Assembly: GCA_947652115.1 (NCBI GenBank)
Contig: OX393565.1
Location: 21,369,435 to 21,433,434, forward strand
Direction of reading: 5' to 3'
DNA: 64,000 nt
Origin: Blastomussa wellsi
Lineage: Eukaryota; Cnidaria; Anthozoa; Scleractinia; Plerogyridae
Shown: positions 31,389 to 42,309 of the stretch, one piece after another
Layout: each line of letters begins with the position of its first letter
Numbering within the stretch: position 1 is the stretch's first letter
The notes under the pieces: generated by a model
The model's input: only the letters and a program-made list of their open reading frames with translations
Told to the model about the DNA's origin: nothing
Databases searched by the model: none
Made by a program: the position numbers and the translations under genes

Positions 31389-34300
31389 ATGAGTCGAGGT
31401 GAAGTGTATGAAAATTTTCTTTATGTTGCAGCCCTGGCCGCCGGATGTTGTATCTCAGTTCCGCTTAAACTGAATGAGTCCAACTTCAAAGGTCGTTGTT
31501 TACTATTTGGTGAACTTGATATTCTAACGAACACAGTCGTCCCGGGAAACCACAGATATTGCACATACGCGTTTTACTCGTCTTTAACAAATGCTATTTT
31601 AGCAGCTTTGCTTGGATTTCTCAAGTGGTGCTGCAATGTGAACACCGAAAGCGTGAGGTAAGGTGTTAATTTAATTAATTATTACAGCACAACAAATTTA
31701 ACCGAGGCCACCCCAACGTTTTTTTGGCCAATCAGAATCGAATTCAGAACAAAAGATTAAGTTTTTTCATGAGCGGACCAATCACAATGGGTGTTGAAAA
31801 TTCACCATTGATGAAGTCTACTCACTGATGAAAAAACTTAAATTCTGTTGTTCTGAAGTCTTCTTGTGATCCCAGGGGGGGGGGGGGGGTACGTACTCCA
31901 GTACTTCAAGTGATGGGGATGATCGAATGGAGCAAATCCCATGCCGTGTAAAGCAACACCATAGTTAACTATTAAACAACAGCAAAACATGTTTGTTTGT
32001 ACTTTGTTCGCAGAACTACGCAGCCAGGGCACTACTGATTCCCCAAAAAATCTCTTCTCAAATCAAGCTACCCCAAAAAATACTTGCCAAATTTTTGTAC
32101 CCAAAAAAATCCCGGAATCGAAAATTTCAAACCCCAAAAAATCCTTCGATCATCCCCGTCACTTGAAATCCTGAGTACCCCCCTTGGGCTTGTGATTGGT
32201 TAAAAATCGTTGGGTGGCTCTGGTTGAGTTAGTTCAAGAACTGTATAAAGTTAACAAAAACATTGTCTTTAATACTCAAAGATCGAGTGTTGTGACGTCG
32301 GAGACAACCATGTATCATGCAGAAATCCATCCTCGGAGACGAAAGGGGTGAAAGTTTATAAGAAGTCACAAGAGTGCCGCTGAGATGCTACACTTAAACG
32401 ACCAGTTCCACGACCCATTCGAATGCTTGCCTCTGATTGGCCACAAAACTTTGGCAGAAATCATAATTCCTCATTTGTTACAGGGGTGGATGCAGGGGGG
32501 GGGGGCCAGGGGCAGATCCAGGATTTCTCTCAGGAGGGGTGCTCCACTAAGGAATGACATAACTGATGGGCAGCATACCGGTAAGCAGAATAATAGCTGT
32601 ATTAGAAAGCCGCAGGTCATGTCAGGAGGGGGTGCGCACCCCCCTGCACCACTCCCACTAGATCTGCCCCTGGTGGGGGTGGATTGGGTGGCTAGTCACC
32701 CTCTTTAGAATATCCCACCAAAAAGATACAAAACGTGGAAAAACAAAAGGAAATACATGGGTCCACCACAAAAACCCTGTGAAGCTTACCAGCCTCACAA
32801 GTATGTGCAAAAAGAGACCAAACAATTTGAATCTAACCAAGAAACCAGAAACAATAGTTGCCAGAAGCAACTGAAATATTGAGGCTTGCTAAGCTCCTAC
32901 CCTATTAGCTTCTATTTCTTTTTTGTGGCATTTCAAGAGTTTCGTGTGTCACAATTTCTAATTCTTCCTTCTGAATTATTGTACAGTTTGGTGGTCGATC
33001 GGTATCAGCCACCCCCCCATGTGAAAAAATCCTGGATTCGTCCTTGTATTATTGAAAGAAACTCAGATTAACACACCCCAAAGCACACATTGTATGTGAA
33101 AAACTAGTTATCCCAAGGAATGGGGTACTCCCCTAAAATACCTATACAAGTATGTAACACTTGTCAGGGTCACATGATTGGGGTATAAATTATTTTAAAA
33201 TTATTTATTATAAATTATTATGAGTGGGATATAAATTATTTTGAAGTACAAAAGCTTTAAATTATCATCAGCCATTTCAAATTATTCATGGCAAATTTGC
33301 TTAGAGTCTGGTCTCAACTAGGGTAGTACCAATTGGGGCCAGCACTAAAATATGATAGAGGTCACAATTTTTGATCCGAAACAAAGCGAGGTTTAAACAC
33401 TCAAAGTTTTGTAGAGTATCCACCCTGCCATTTGACAGTTGAACTGATTCCCCCCCTCCCCACTTAGACACAGACTTATAAACTATTATTTAAAAAATAT
33501 TCCAACACAAATATGCGTTTCCAGCGTAATATACAATACTCAAATTAATTTTTGCTTTATTATCTTCAAATTAACCTGGCCCTAATAAATTCCGTGGAAG
33601 ATGTGGTGGCTCTGGACTCTGGATAGAACGGTTTGAGTTTGAGCCTCGGCAGGGCACTGCAAAATAATGTTGGGGGTAACCCTCTGATGGACTAGCATCC
33701 CATCCATTCATGCTACAGAAACCGGGATAAGCTCTGGCGGTACCGGCCACTTATAGACTTGACAGACTTTACCTTACCTGTAGACCAATAAATTCTAACT
33801 TGTGTATGATCTGTTAGAATGGAACATTTTCAATATAGTAATAATAATATATATTTCTTTTTCCCAATTATCTAGGGTGATTTACTTCAAATTTGCCACT
33901 TGCATTTTGTCAGCCATCACATGGATCAATTGTGTTGTGTGTACTATCTTCATTGTCACTGGCTTTACAGAGTGGTGCAATTCAGTAACCAATAATGGAA
34001 ACGTAGAAAGGTGTGTCTTAATTGCTTACCAGGAAGAGCTTAAAATTTTGGTCAACAAAGTATTTAATTATAAGTTAACTGAAAAAAACAGTGCCTAACC
34101 CCCACCCCCCGCCCCCACACCTCCCGACTTCCCCCCAGCTCTCCAGCTAGCCTTGGAACAGCCTTCAGTTAATAATTTATATATTACAATAATGGATTAG
34201 CATCCCAGCCATCCCCCAGGGCCTTCATTTCATGCTATATATAACCAGAGTTCTTAGAGTTGGCTATATAACCAGAGTTCTTAGAGTTGGCTATATAACC

Positions 34301-36590
34301 AGAGTTCTTAGAGTTGGCTATATAACCAGAGTTCTTAGAGTTGGCTATATAACCATAGTTCTTAGAGTTGGCTATATAACCAGAGTTCTTAGAGTTGGCT
34401 ATATAATCAGAGTTCTTAGAGTTGGCTATATAACCAGAGTTCTTAGAGTTGGCTATATAACCAGAGTTCTTAGAGTTGGCTATATAACCAGAGTTCTTAG
34501 AGTTGGCTGTATAACCAGAGTTCTTAGAGTTGGCTGTATAACCAGAGTTCTTAGAGTTGGCTATATAACCAGAGTTCTTAGAGTTGGCTGTATAACCAGA
34601 GTTCTTAGAGTTGGCTATATAACCAGAGTTCTTAGAGTTGGCTGTATAACCAGAGTTCTTAGAGTTGGCTATATAACCAGAGTTCTTAGAGTTGGCTATA
34701 TAACCAGAGTTCTTAGAGTTGGCTATATAACCAGAGTTCTTAGAGTTGGCTATATAACCAGAGTTCTTAGAGTTGTGCCAGCGCCTGGATAATTGGTTCA
34801 GTGGACTGGAACAGATTTGACCTTTACACCTTTTGTATACATTTTATACAGTCTCGTTTTTACCTAGCTGCCAAAAGGCTGAAAAGTGGGATTGGACTCG
34901 GTACACACCAGCTGATGTCGATGGAAGCAGTTTTTACACTTATCTCCTCATGGCAGAGGTGAGATATAACATAACGAAAGACTGAAAGAGACAAGGATGC
35001 AGCCAGGGCGGGCTGTTGTTGCAGTCAGGCAGGTTTCTTAAGCTAATTCTGCTCGTCAGTCACAATCCAACAATTAAGTCAGTTAGGCAACCAAAAATTA
35101 ATGATAAAATTGTACACGTCATTATATCATTTTATCCTTGCAAGACACACAGAGCTAATTACCAAGTGAAGTCTAATTACTAAGTCACCTCCAGATTTGC
35201 AGGGGAAAATCCAGGATTTTTCCTTGGAGGGGGTGCACCACTAAGGAATGACGTAACTGATTGGTCACTGATGTACACAGAATACTAGCTGTATTAGAAA
35301 GGGAGGGGGTGCACAGCCCCTGCACCCTCCCAATAGATCTGCCCCCAGTTCCTCTTTTCACTTTGCATTACCAATCAGGCTACTGCAGATAAATAACATT
35401 GCCAGGGCAACCTTCAAAAATGTTGCCTCTGGCAGAGAGTGATGGCAATCAACGAGCAATACTCCATCTTGAGTGTTGGCATGTTTTGGCAGCTAGCATA
35501 TCAGGCACAGTAACCAGTAATCAGGCGTCTTTTTGTCGGAGGAAAATAAACTGGGATGATAAGTAGGATTGCAGGCTAATCAGGCACTATAATCCAGTTT
35601 CCTCAGCCAAACATCCCAGGTTGGCATGTCAAAGGTATATGATTAGGTATAACCCCACTATTTTTCTACTCACAAATTTTGTCAAAAATCCAGTGATGTC
35701 AAGGAAATTAAGACAGTTGACAATTGAAGGTTCTTGATTGTCTAATTATGAGTTTGGGTATGTAGTACATAATTTATTATTAATAGGAACTCACTGTAAC
35801 TTATGTCATGTGAAGGATTATCATCAGTTTCCCTGGAATAGGACAGCCTTTCCCTTTCATGATAGAACCACTAACCATAATAGATTGCAATTTTTAATAA
35901 AAAAATTTGAATTTACCCACCTGTCAACAAATACCAGAAAAAGATACTTTGAAGTCGATGAAGGAGACTTCTAAAGACTTGACTCTGAATTTATTTTCAT
36001 TTCTTTCAAAAACCTTTTTTTTCCAAAATTTGAGTTGCTAAATTCAGAATAAATGCAAATGCAAGGTAAATGCAATTAAATGCAGGTATTTAAAGTATTC
36101 TGCAGCAACGTTACTACATGTACAAACTTTTACTGAGATTTTGGTGAGATCTCAGCTAGATTCTCTGCTTTGGCGTCAGATTTTGATACATCTCACCATG
36201 AATCTTGCTGATCTGCAGTGACATCTCGGCAACTTATCAGCATTCTCAGCCATATCTCGGAGAAATCTAAGCATTCTGCGCAATTGCGGGATCTCACCAA
36301 GGTCTCACCAATCTCGCTGAGATTATATAGATCTCTGTGAGATTTCGGAAAAATGTTTGTACACGTCAGGTAACATGGAGGGACCTTTTCTCCCTTAGGT
36401 TGCCTCATTTTGTGCTGTGGTAATTTGGTTTATCATTGTCATACTCTCTGGTAGAAATTTCAAGCGACGGCTGTTACAAGCAAGAGCAGCAGAATACTAC
36501 CTCACAGATGACAGAATAGTACATCCACCACCCATCCAAGAAATTCCTTTTTATGAAGTCAAGAGTGAAACGGGATCCAGATATTTGTGA
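31389..36590 (+). CDS. TMEM179-family four-pass membrane protein
   Basis: Exons: 31389-31657, 33876-34010, 34868-34958 and 36399-36590, 228 residues, all GT-AG. The protein has four hydrophobic spans: about 10-27, 60-80, 95-118 and 166-184. Family marks include GRCLLF after the first span, GFTEWCNSV after the third, SCQKAEKW-DW and FYTYLLMAE before the fourth. The short C-terminus ends PFYEVKSETGSRYL. The pattern fits TMEM179/TMEM179B, with the spacing closer to TMEM179B; the function of the family is poorly known. Start chosen at ATGAGTCGAGG; an upstream GTG in frame is not a normal start. The exon 3 acceptor CCTAG at 34867 is needed, because the preceding CAG would hit a stop. A convergent paralogue lies at 41757-47030. 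Confidence 0.85.
31700..32226. mobile_element. Foldback element with a nested MITE
   Basis: In intron 1 of the TMEM179-like gene. Outer arms GAGGCCACCCCAACG / CGTTGGGTGGCTC and CAGAACAAAAGATTAAGTTT / AAACTTAAATTCTGTTGTTC. Nested at about 31872-32183 is a GGGGGTACGTACTCCAGTAC element ending TCCTGAGTACCCCCC, with an A-rich CCCCAAAAAAT repeat inside. Confidence 0.65.
32507..32672. mobile_element. MITE with CAGGGGCAGATCCAGGATTT ends, copy 1
   Basis: Ends CAGGGGCAGATCCAGGATTT and AGATCTGCCCCTG; body GACATAACTGATGGG and TAGCTGTATTAGAAAG shared with copy 2 at 35200-35348. Confidence 0.75.
33600..33778 (+). mobile_element. SINE fragment
   Basis: Same body as the SINE at 13580: GGGGGTAACCCTCTGATGGA, CTAGCATCCCATCC, CATGCTACAGAAACCGGGAT. 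The head is shortened. Confidence 0.6.
34190..34773 (+). repeat. 27-bp minisatellite, about 20 copies, seeded in a SINE fragment
   Basis: In intron 2 of the TMEM179-like gene. Unit TATATAACCAGAGTTCTTAG AGTTGGC, repeated about 20 times with few changes (TATA to TGTA in four, isolated point changes). It starts directly after a SINE piece, GGATTAGCATCCCAGCC and CATGCTA. The unit length is a multiple of three, so it reads as an open frame, but it sits in an intron. Confidence 0.92.
35200..35348. mobile_element. MITE with CAGGGG..ATCCAGGATTT ends, copy 2
   Basis: Ends CAGGGGAAAATCCAGGATTT and AGATCTGCCCCCAG. It shares CACCACTAAGGAATGACGTA with copy 1 at 32507-32672. Confidence 0.75.
36116..36366. 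mobile_element. MITE just upstream of the last TMEM179-like exon
   Basis: Ends CATGTACAAACTTTTACTGA and, reversed, CGTGTACAAACATTTTTCCG. The interior is full of AGATTTTGGTGAGATCTCA-type segments that pair with each other. It ends about 30 bp before exon 4. Confidence 0.65.
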
Positions 36591-36950
36591 TGTTCCCAAA
36601 ACAAATTATGTACACTTGTAGAAAGAAGTTTATTGGACAACTGACCACACAACCATCGCATCTTAAAGTTTATAAATTAATAATCATTCGGCATTACGTA
36701 ACTAAAATTGTGATTTGGCTGCACAAAAAAAATCAAAATTATACGCTTACTAGCGCTATGGCAAGCTGCCAAAGGGACATTTAAAATACCTACTGTAAAC
36801 ACAATGGGAAATGATTAAAAGACAGGGTCTGAGGCTAACGTTTTTGGTAGCCTGCATCACAGACAAAACTAAACCCCATTTTACAAGCTGAGGTTAGATT
36901 ACATCTGCTGCATAGGCTATGTTTTTGGTGACTAGCCAAGAGCTTTCATT

Positions 36951-38410
36951 TTAAAGGAGCTATGTCACGGTATGTGCACTTTGAAAATTTTAACCTAACT
37001 TTCTCAAAATTGTCATTTGTAATCCATCTCAATCTTCTCCATTCTTAACAATCCTTGTTTCTTTTTGCTTCACTATTACCTCTTTGGTGTTTTTCTTCCT
37101 TAGGAAACTATTAGTTTTATGGTGGCTCGATCGGATTCTTGAGTGACGATACCTTTCAACTTTGGGCAGCTAGTGTACCGCCAAAGAGTATCTGACAGAA
37201 AATCGATTGCCCCAAGTGCGCCAGAGAAAGATCAGAGTTTCAGTTGAAATATGTTTCAGCGTAATTGGAGTTACCATAGCAACGTAGTGACATCATGCCC
37301 CACTTCACTGAAGACCGAATAACTTGTCACCAAGAGATAATTTTGGAAAACCCTTCCTGGATCTTTGACCTGACATACTTTTCTTGAGGTCTGTCAAATT
37401 TGAAGAATTTTTATAAGAGCAATTTCAAGAAAATTTATGGCGAAGTTTTAAGGTGTTAAAATACAACAAAATCGTATTATTTAGTTAATGCTATTAAAAT
37501 GTTTGTTCACCAGGCCTCATTGTTTTATTCGATTTCCGAAAACACTTGCTTGAATATCAACAGTAGTGAAGTGTTATTTTGCGTTTTCGTCAAAATACTC
37601 CACTCCAGTTCATATTCAAGCCAGAGTTTTCAGAAATCGAATAGAATGATTTTTCTAAGATTTTCACCCCATGTAATTGGATGCTGTTCAATTTATTTCA
37701 GACCAAAGTCATCTTACATCAGGCCTAGTGAACAAACTTTTTAATAACATTCAGGAAGTAATACGATTTTGTTGTATTTTAACACCTTAAAATTTCTTAA
37801 AATTTCACCTTAAAATTTTGCAGACCTCAAGAAAGTATGCCAGGTTAAAGATCCAGGAAGGGTTTTCCGAAACTATCCCTTGATGACAGGTTATTCGGTC
37901 TCGAGTAAAGTGGGGCATGACATCACTACGTTGCTATATCCAATCACGATAAAATTAACTTCATCTGCAACTTTGATCTTTCTCTAGTGCACCTGGAGCA
38001 ATTGATTTTCTGTCGGATACTCAATGGTGGTACACTAGCTGCTCAAAGTTGAAAGCCATCGTCACTCATCAAGCCACCTTAAGTTTCCTACGTCTTAAGT
38101 AATGTATCAAACACGAGAGACAGTGTTCCAAACGCCAAGAAGAGAGTTGAAAATACGATGCACAGCAGAGTACTTTTGAGGAACTTCAAGGTGTTTGGAA
38201 ATGTGATGAAACACTGACTCTCATGTTTGATATTATCTTCTCAATCAAAATCTAAAACCACGGAGAAACGATGAAATAAAATCGTAAAAATCTATGCTAA
38301 TTAAGATCACATTTCCAAACCACGGTTATGGTTCAACATGATGAATTATTAATGAGTTTGAGAAGGGTTATTCAAAACTAACTCAAAATATCGGGACGTA
38401 GCTCCTTTAA
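36951..38410. mobile_element. Nest of three inverted-repeat elements
   Basis: Outer element: TTAAAGGAGCTATGTCACGG to CGGGACGTAGCTCCTTTAA. Inside it, 37120-38090 is a nearly complete palindrome with arms over 400 bp (GGTGGCTCGATC.. / ..TCAAGCCACC, TGCCCCACTT / AAGTGGGGCA, TGTTAAAATACAACAAAATC / GATTTTGTTGTATTTTAACA). Beside that, 38103-38364 is half of the foldback element best seen at 54828-55405. No real gene in this interval. Confidence 0.8.
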
Positions 38411-38832
38411 TAGCTAGTACCATAATATGGCCAATACCATCGAACTTGCCAGCAATTAATAATTGGCTAACAGCAGTTACGTTTTTTGCCACGTTTATAA
38501 TTCAAGATATTTAAGTGAAGGTATTTGGTATGCCAGTGAACAAGGCTACATGCTAGATTGCTAGTTCTGATCTCTCTGACTCAATTTCTATCAGTGGTTT
38601 CCTTCTAATTCTACATGCACTGAAATGCCTTGAAATTTAACTTTCCAAAAGTCTAGAGAAAGCACTGAACCTATACTAACCAAAAATAATTTTTTCTACT
38701 AGTCTGTGGCTAGTTGACTTCTATTACCATTAGCCCTGTGACTGAGGCAATCCCAAAGGAAGGATCTTGAAGTACTGTAAGTTTAGTTTATTTACCGGTA
38801 ATACATTCTATTTTTCATATCTGATATACGAT

Positions 38833-39011
38833 ATTGAAATGGTATCAACGGTAAACTCGGAAAAATCAGAGTCCCACATTTGACCCTTGCTCACCATAGA
38901 GTCTCCAGTAGCTCAGTGGTTAGAGCATCCGACTAGATCACAGAGGGTCATGGGTTCAAATCCCATCTGGGACTCGGATTTTTCTGAGTTGACTGTTGAT
39001 GTCATTTCAAT
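38833..39011 (+). mobile_element. TIR element carrying a degenerate tRNA-Thr-like sequence
   Basis: Arms of about 45 bp: ATTGAAATGGTATCAACGGT at the left against the inverse of GACTGTTGATGTCATTTCAA, plus CGGAAAAATCAGAGTCCCA / TGGGACTCGGATTTTTCTG. Between them, 38901-38974 reads like a tRNA: A-box TAGCTCAGTGGTTAGAGCA and B-box GGGTTCAAATCCC are good, but the anticodon stem is broken (GACTAGATCACAGAG) and the acceptor stem has an extra base. It may still recruit Pol III. Related tRNA-like pieces are at 44735 and 45186. Confidence 0.72.
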
Positions 39012-39059
39012 GTTGATTTATTTCTTTCATTGCTCTCTTGGATATATGATATTGTTACC

Positions 39060-39340
39060 ATTACAGTGCTACGCGCCTTACCGTTGCCACTCAAGAAAGT
39101 TTTTGATTAAATTTTGACATCTTTTTGACAACTTTTTGCTAACCTCAAAGCAAGCCAGCCAATCAGAACATGAGAATTTCCAAGGGCGGAGATGTCAAGT
39201 TATCACTCCCTTGGGAATTTACATTCTTGTGTTCCGGTTGGCTGGCTCGCTTTGAAGTCAGCAAAAACTTGTCAAAAAGATGTCAAAATTTAATCAAAAA
39301 CTTTCTCTAGTGGCAACGGTAAGGTGCGTAGCACTGTAAT
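39060..39340. mobile_element. MITE palindrome
   Basis: ATTACAGTGCTACGCGCCTT at the left and AAGGTGCGTAGCACTGTAAT at the right, arms continuing through CGTTGCCACT, TTTTGATTAAATTTTGACAT and CTTTTTGACAA. Very well preserved. Confidence 0.85.
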
Positions 39341-40534
39341 AGAACTTTTGTACTTTTCAGCTACTTATTTTAACTTACTTATTTTAAGTGTAAATTAAAA
39401 TATATTACGTACATGTATTATAATAATAAGTAATTAAGTATTTAATAAATCACTTAAAAGCCGTTTAAATAACAGGAAGGTAGATATTTAATTATAAATT
39501 GTCATCATGTGTTCATAAAAGCGAAGACGGTATAATATTACATTGAATATTATAAATTGCCATCGTGTTCATTAAAGTGAATGCAGTTTACAGCTGTAAC
39601 TACCAGCACTTTGTCTTCACTACAATACACTTAAAGTTTCATGGATGATTAAAACAATGAATTATTTCTGTTACCACTACCAGTAGCTAGCATTACTATC
39701 TTAAAAATAAGTGATTTACAGGTAGGCCCACTTCAGACATCCTGCTTCTGCCGTGCAATCTTAATTACTCGGGCTAGCCGAATTGTAATTTTGGCATTAT
39801 TTTCTTTTTCCACATTCAGTCACAAATCGCCCTCTGGGCTTTAAAGCGCATGCGTCGAGTAGGTGAGCAGTTGCTCAGTGCTCTGCACATCACTGAGCAC
39901 CTGGAAAGCAGAAGTTGTTTAAAGTTTATTGTAGCACAGATTCCATGACTTCAAGGGAGCCGAAATCACATAGAAATGAACACGTCGTTCGCGGTAGGCC
40001 CACGCGAAAGGACGTTGAGCATGTTCGGAACGGGTCAGTCCACATGCCTTACGAGAGATCAATTTACGAGCGAACATTTATGAGTGATCTGCGTACATGT
40101 CAATAAACAAAAGTTGAAATACACGAGTTTCAAATCATAAAGTGCAAAGTTATAACTTTGCCGGGGTGGGCAATCATAGAATACACTTTATTGTCTATTC
40201 AATCCAAGTCAGCGGAAGTCAGAGGCTCCAACTATCTTTGCATTTTACGAACCAGAAATGATATGGAAACTACTATAAATACGCAAATTCACAGACAACC
40301 ATTCAATCTTGTCACATAGGTATAAAACACTTTCATAGCTGAACATAAGGTGACACAGCGTTATCGTGGTTTTGTAATTTATTAACTCCATTTTGAAATC
40401 ACTGGTTATCCTTGCAATGTGATTGGCTCTCAGCAGTGCGATTTATTCCCAAATCGCACTATCTTTTGCTCTAAATCGCATCTTTTTCTCAACCAATGAG
40501 AATGAAACAGTAAAACAAAACAACCAATCAGAAA

Positions 40535-40625
40535 AAAAATCAAAAAAAAAATCAAAATCAAAATCAAAATCAAAATCAAAAAAAAAAAAAATCAAAAAAA
40601 AAAAAAATCAAAATCAAAATCAAAT
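40535..40625 (+). repeat. (AAATC)n simple repeat
   Basis: Runs of AAATC and A-rich variants, next to CCAATCAG-type motifs. Confidence 0.85.
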
Positions 40626-40652
40626 TGTGCGATTTCAAAATGGATGTAATAA

Positions 40653-40800
40653 AGTGGTAATTGAACTTCGGGTCGTGCAATTTTGGTCTGAAATCATACT
40701 TGTGATTTCAAATCGAACTCGCGCTGCGCGCTCATTCGATTTTGAAATCACGCGTATGATTTCAGACCAAATTGCACTCCACTCAGTTCAATTTCCATTA
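40653..40800. mobile_element. MITE-like palindrome
   Basis: AATTGAACTTCGGGTCGTGC and GGTCTGAAATCATAC at the left pair with GTATGATTTCAGACC and GTTCAATTTCC at the right; the centre is rich in GCGCTGCGCGC. Confidence 0.6.
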
Positions 40801-41756
40801 TTAATCTATATTTATACATAAAAATCAAGCTTCAGTGAAAAAGAGCAGCCGGGGTACACGGGCAGTCATACGTCTAGTTTCAATTAGGTTTGACTTTAGC
40901 ATGGCTGATTCAGATGTCATGCCGAATTCAGGATTTACTGAATCAACATAATAATTATTGTAATCACTCCCTGTAGGAGTCAACAATTATTTTATAAAAT
41001 TTATGAATTTTGATTTGGTATGACAGAAGCACAACATTTGAATCGCTGCTGTGTCAGAGCCGTGTAGCACAGGAGAGCTTGTAGAACTTACTGCTGTTCC
41101 AAACCCTTGCTTATCTGCCATGCTTTTATCGAACATAATTCCTGAATTACGTTTGGCACATTGGAAGCACAACTGGGCCTTACTCATTAGAAAACCTGCC
41201 TGGGCCCTTGTCCACTGGGCATGTTAGCAAGCAAAGTTCATTTGCCTGGCAAGAAAATCTACTTGTCCTGGACAATGCGACTATTTTGGGCCCAAATTTG
41301 TAGTTTAAATTAAATAAATTAAATTTTTCATTTGAATGTTTCCTTTCAGTTTTCTTTTCACTGCAATTTTCCTATCCTTATATTTTATGTCGGTAAAACG
41401 TATTGTAATCTGAACCAAAGAAAAATCAAACTGCTTATTAAAGCAAAAACAAATTCAAACTTAAAACAACATACAATAGATTTCAATAACCCTGGGCTTT
41501 CATTGAACTAGGATCTGGCAAATTTTCAAGGAATTTTTTAGGCTTTTGCAAGCCATGTTTAGTGGCAATCTGCACACTTCGTTTGGTGCTCTATTAATCA
41601 TAATGGGTAAATTACTATATACATTCATGAATAACGTGTCACTATTTGCTTGCCCAAGATTTAGTGATTTACAAAATAATGGTTCCTTATACTCCAGGAA
41701 GGTTTTGTTTTGACAGTTTCCAGTTTCCTTACTTGCAATCTGATCTGAACCCTCTG

Positions 41757-42278
41757 TCAAGAACTTGAGCTTGATTGTAATCCTGAATACAGTCGTATAG
41801 CATGAGTCGTGCACACCACACACAGAAGGGCAAAGGCACACCAAGCACACTTCTAACAAGCAAAACATAATGTAATGGCATACGGTTTACATGTTCATGC
41901 GAATGCAGCCATAACACTACTGGAACAAAGACCTGAAAAGAAAATTTTTTCAGGCTTTGAATGGGATTCGAACCCACGGCCTCTGCGTTACCAGTAACGG
42001 TCTTTGTTCCAGTAGTGTTATGGCTGGGTTCGCATATAAGCCGTATCTGCTTAAATGTAATTGCTACTGTTGGACATTCTTTAATTTACAATGTAATGGT
42101 CATAAGTAAAACCATGGCTCTGGGGAATGGAATGTTGCAAAACATGTGAAAAAAGGAGTTCTACTTACAAAGTCAGAGAGTTTGAACGATACGTTCCTCT
42201 CACAAATGAAAAAATGTATGATTGGCTAATGCCAGCAAAGAACATGCCTTTCACAATGTTTTAATGAGAGATACAGTG

Positions 42279-42309
<31 letters not shown>

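Larger units (their letters stand above)
39341..41756. other. Intergenic stretch, no gene recognised
   Basis: Holds an AT-rich part (39341-39700), an unrecognised 63-codon frame at 39915-40106 followed by AATAAA, a simple AAATC repeat at about 40535-40625, a palindrome at 40653-40800, and an unrecognised minus-strand frame at 40987-41187 with paired cysteines (CFQC, CFCH) and an inner GTAAGT. The two frames lack enough support to call genes. Confidence 0.4.

Noticed and set aside
34236..34773. CRISPR-like array
   Set aside because: Contiguous 27-bp units without unique spacers, in a eukaryotic intron. It is a minisatellite.
34232..34792. 186-residue repeat protein (YITRVLRVG)n
   Set aside because: The frame exists because the minisatellite unit is 27 bp. 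It lies in an intron and all three forward frames would behave similarly.
34840..34867. Use of the earlier ACAG acceptor at about 34850 for TMEM179-like exon 3
   Set aside because: That splice gives an in-frame stop within six codons. The later CCTAG at 34867 restores the SCQKAEKW family motif.
38901..38974. Functional tRNA gene (threonine-like)
   Set aside because: A and B boxes are good, but the anticodon stem does not pair and the acceptor stem has an extra base. It is enclosed in inverted arms, with relatives nearby, so it is a tRNA-derived repeat.
39915..40106. Small hydrophilic gene with a following AATAAA
   Set aside because: The frame is short and unrecognised. One polyadenylation-like signal in AT-rich DNA is not enough support. 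Kept as a note in the intergenic entry.
40987..41187. Zinc-finger-like exon (CFQC, CFCH) on the minus strand
   Set aside because: Cysteine spacing does not match a known finger, and a CAGGGCT-type repeat lies next to it. Possibly transposon-derived.
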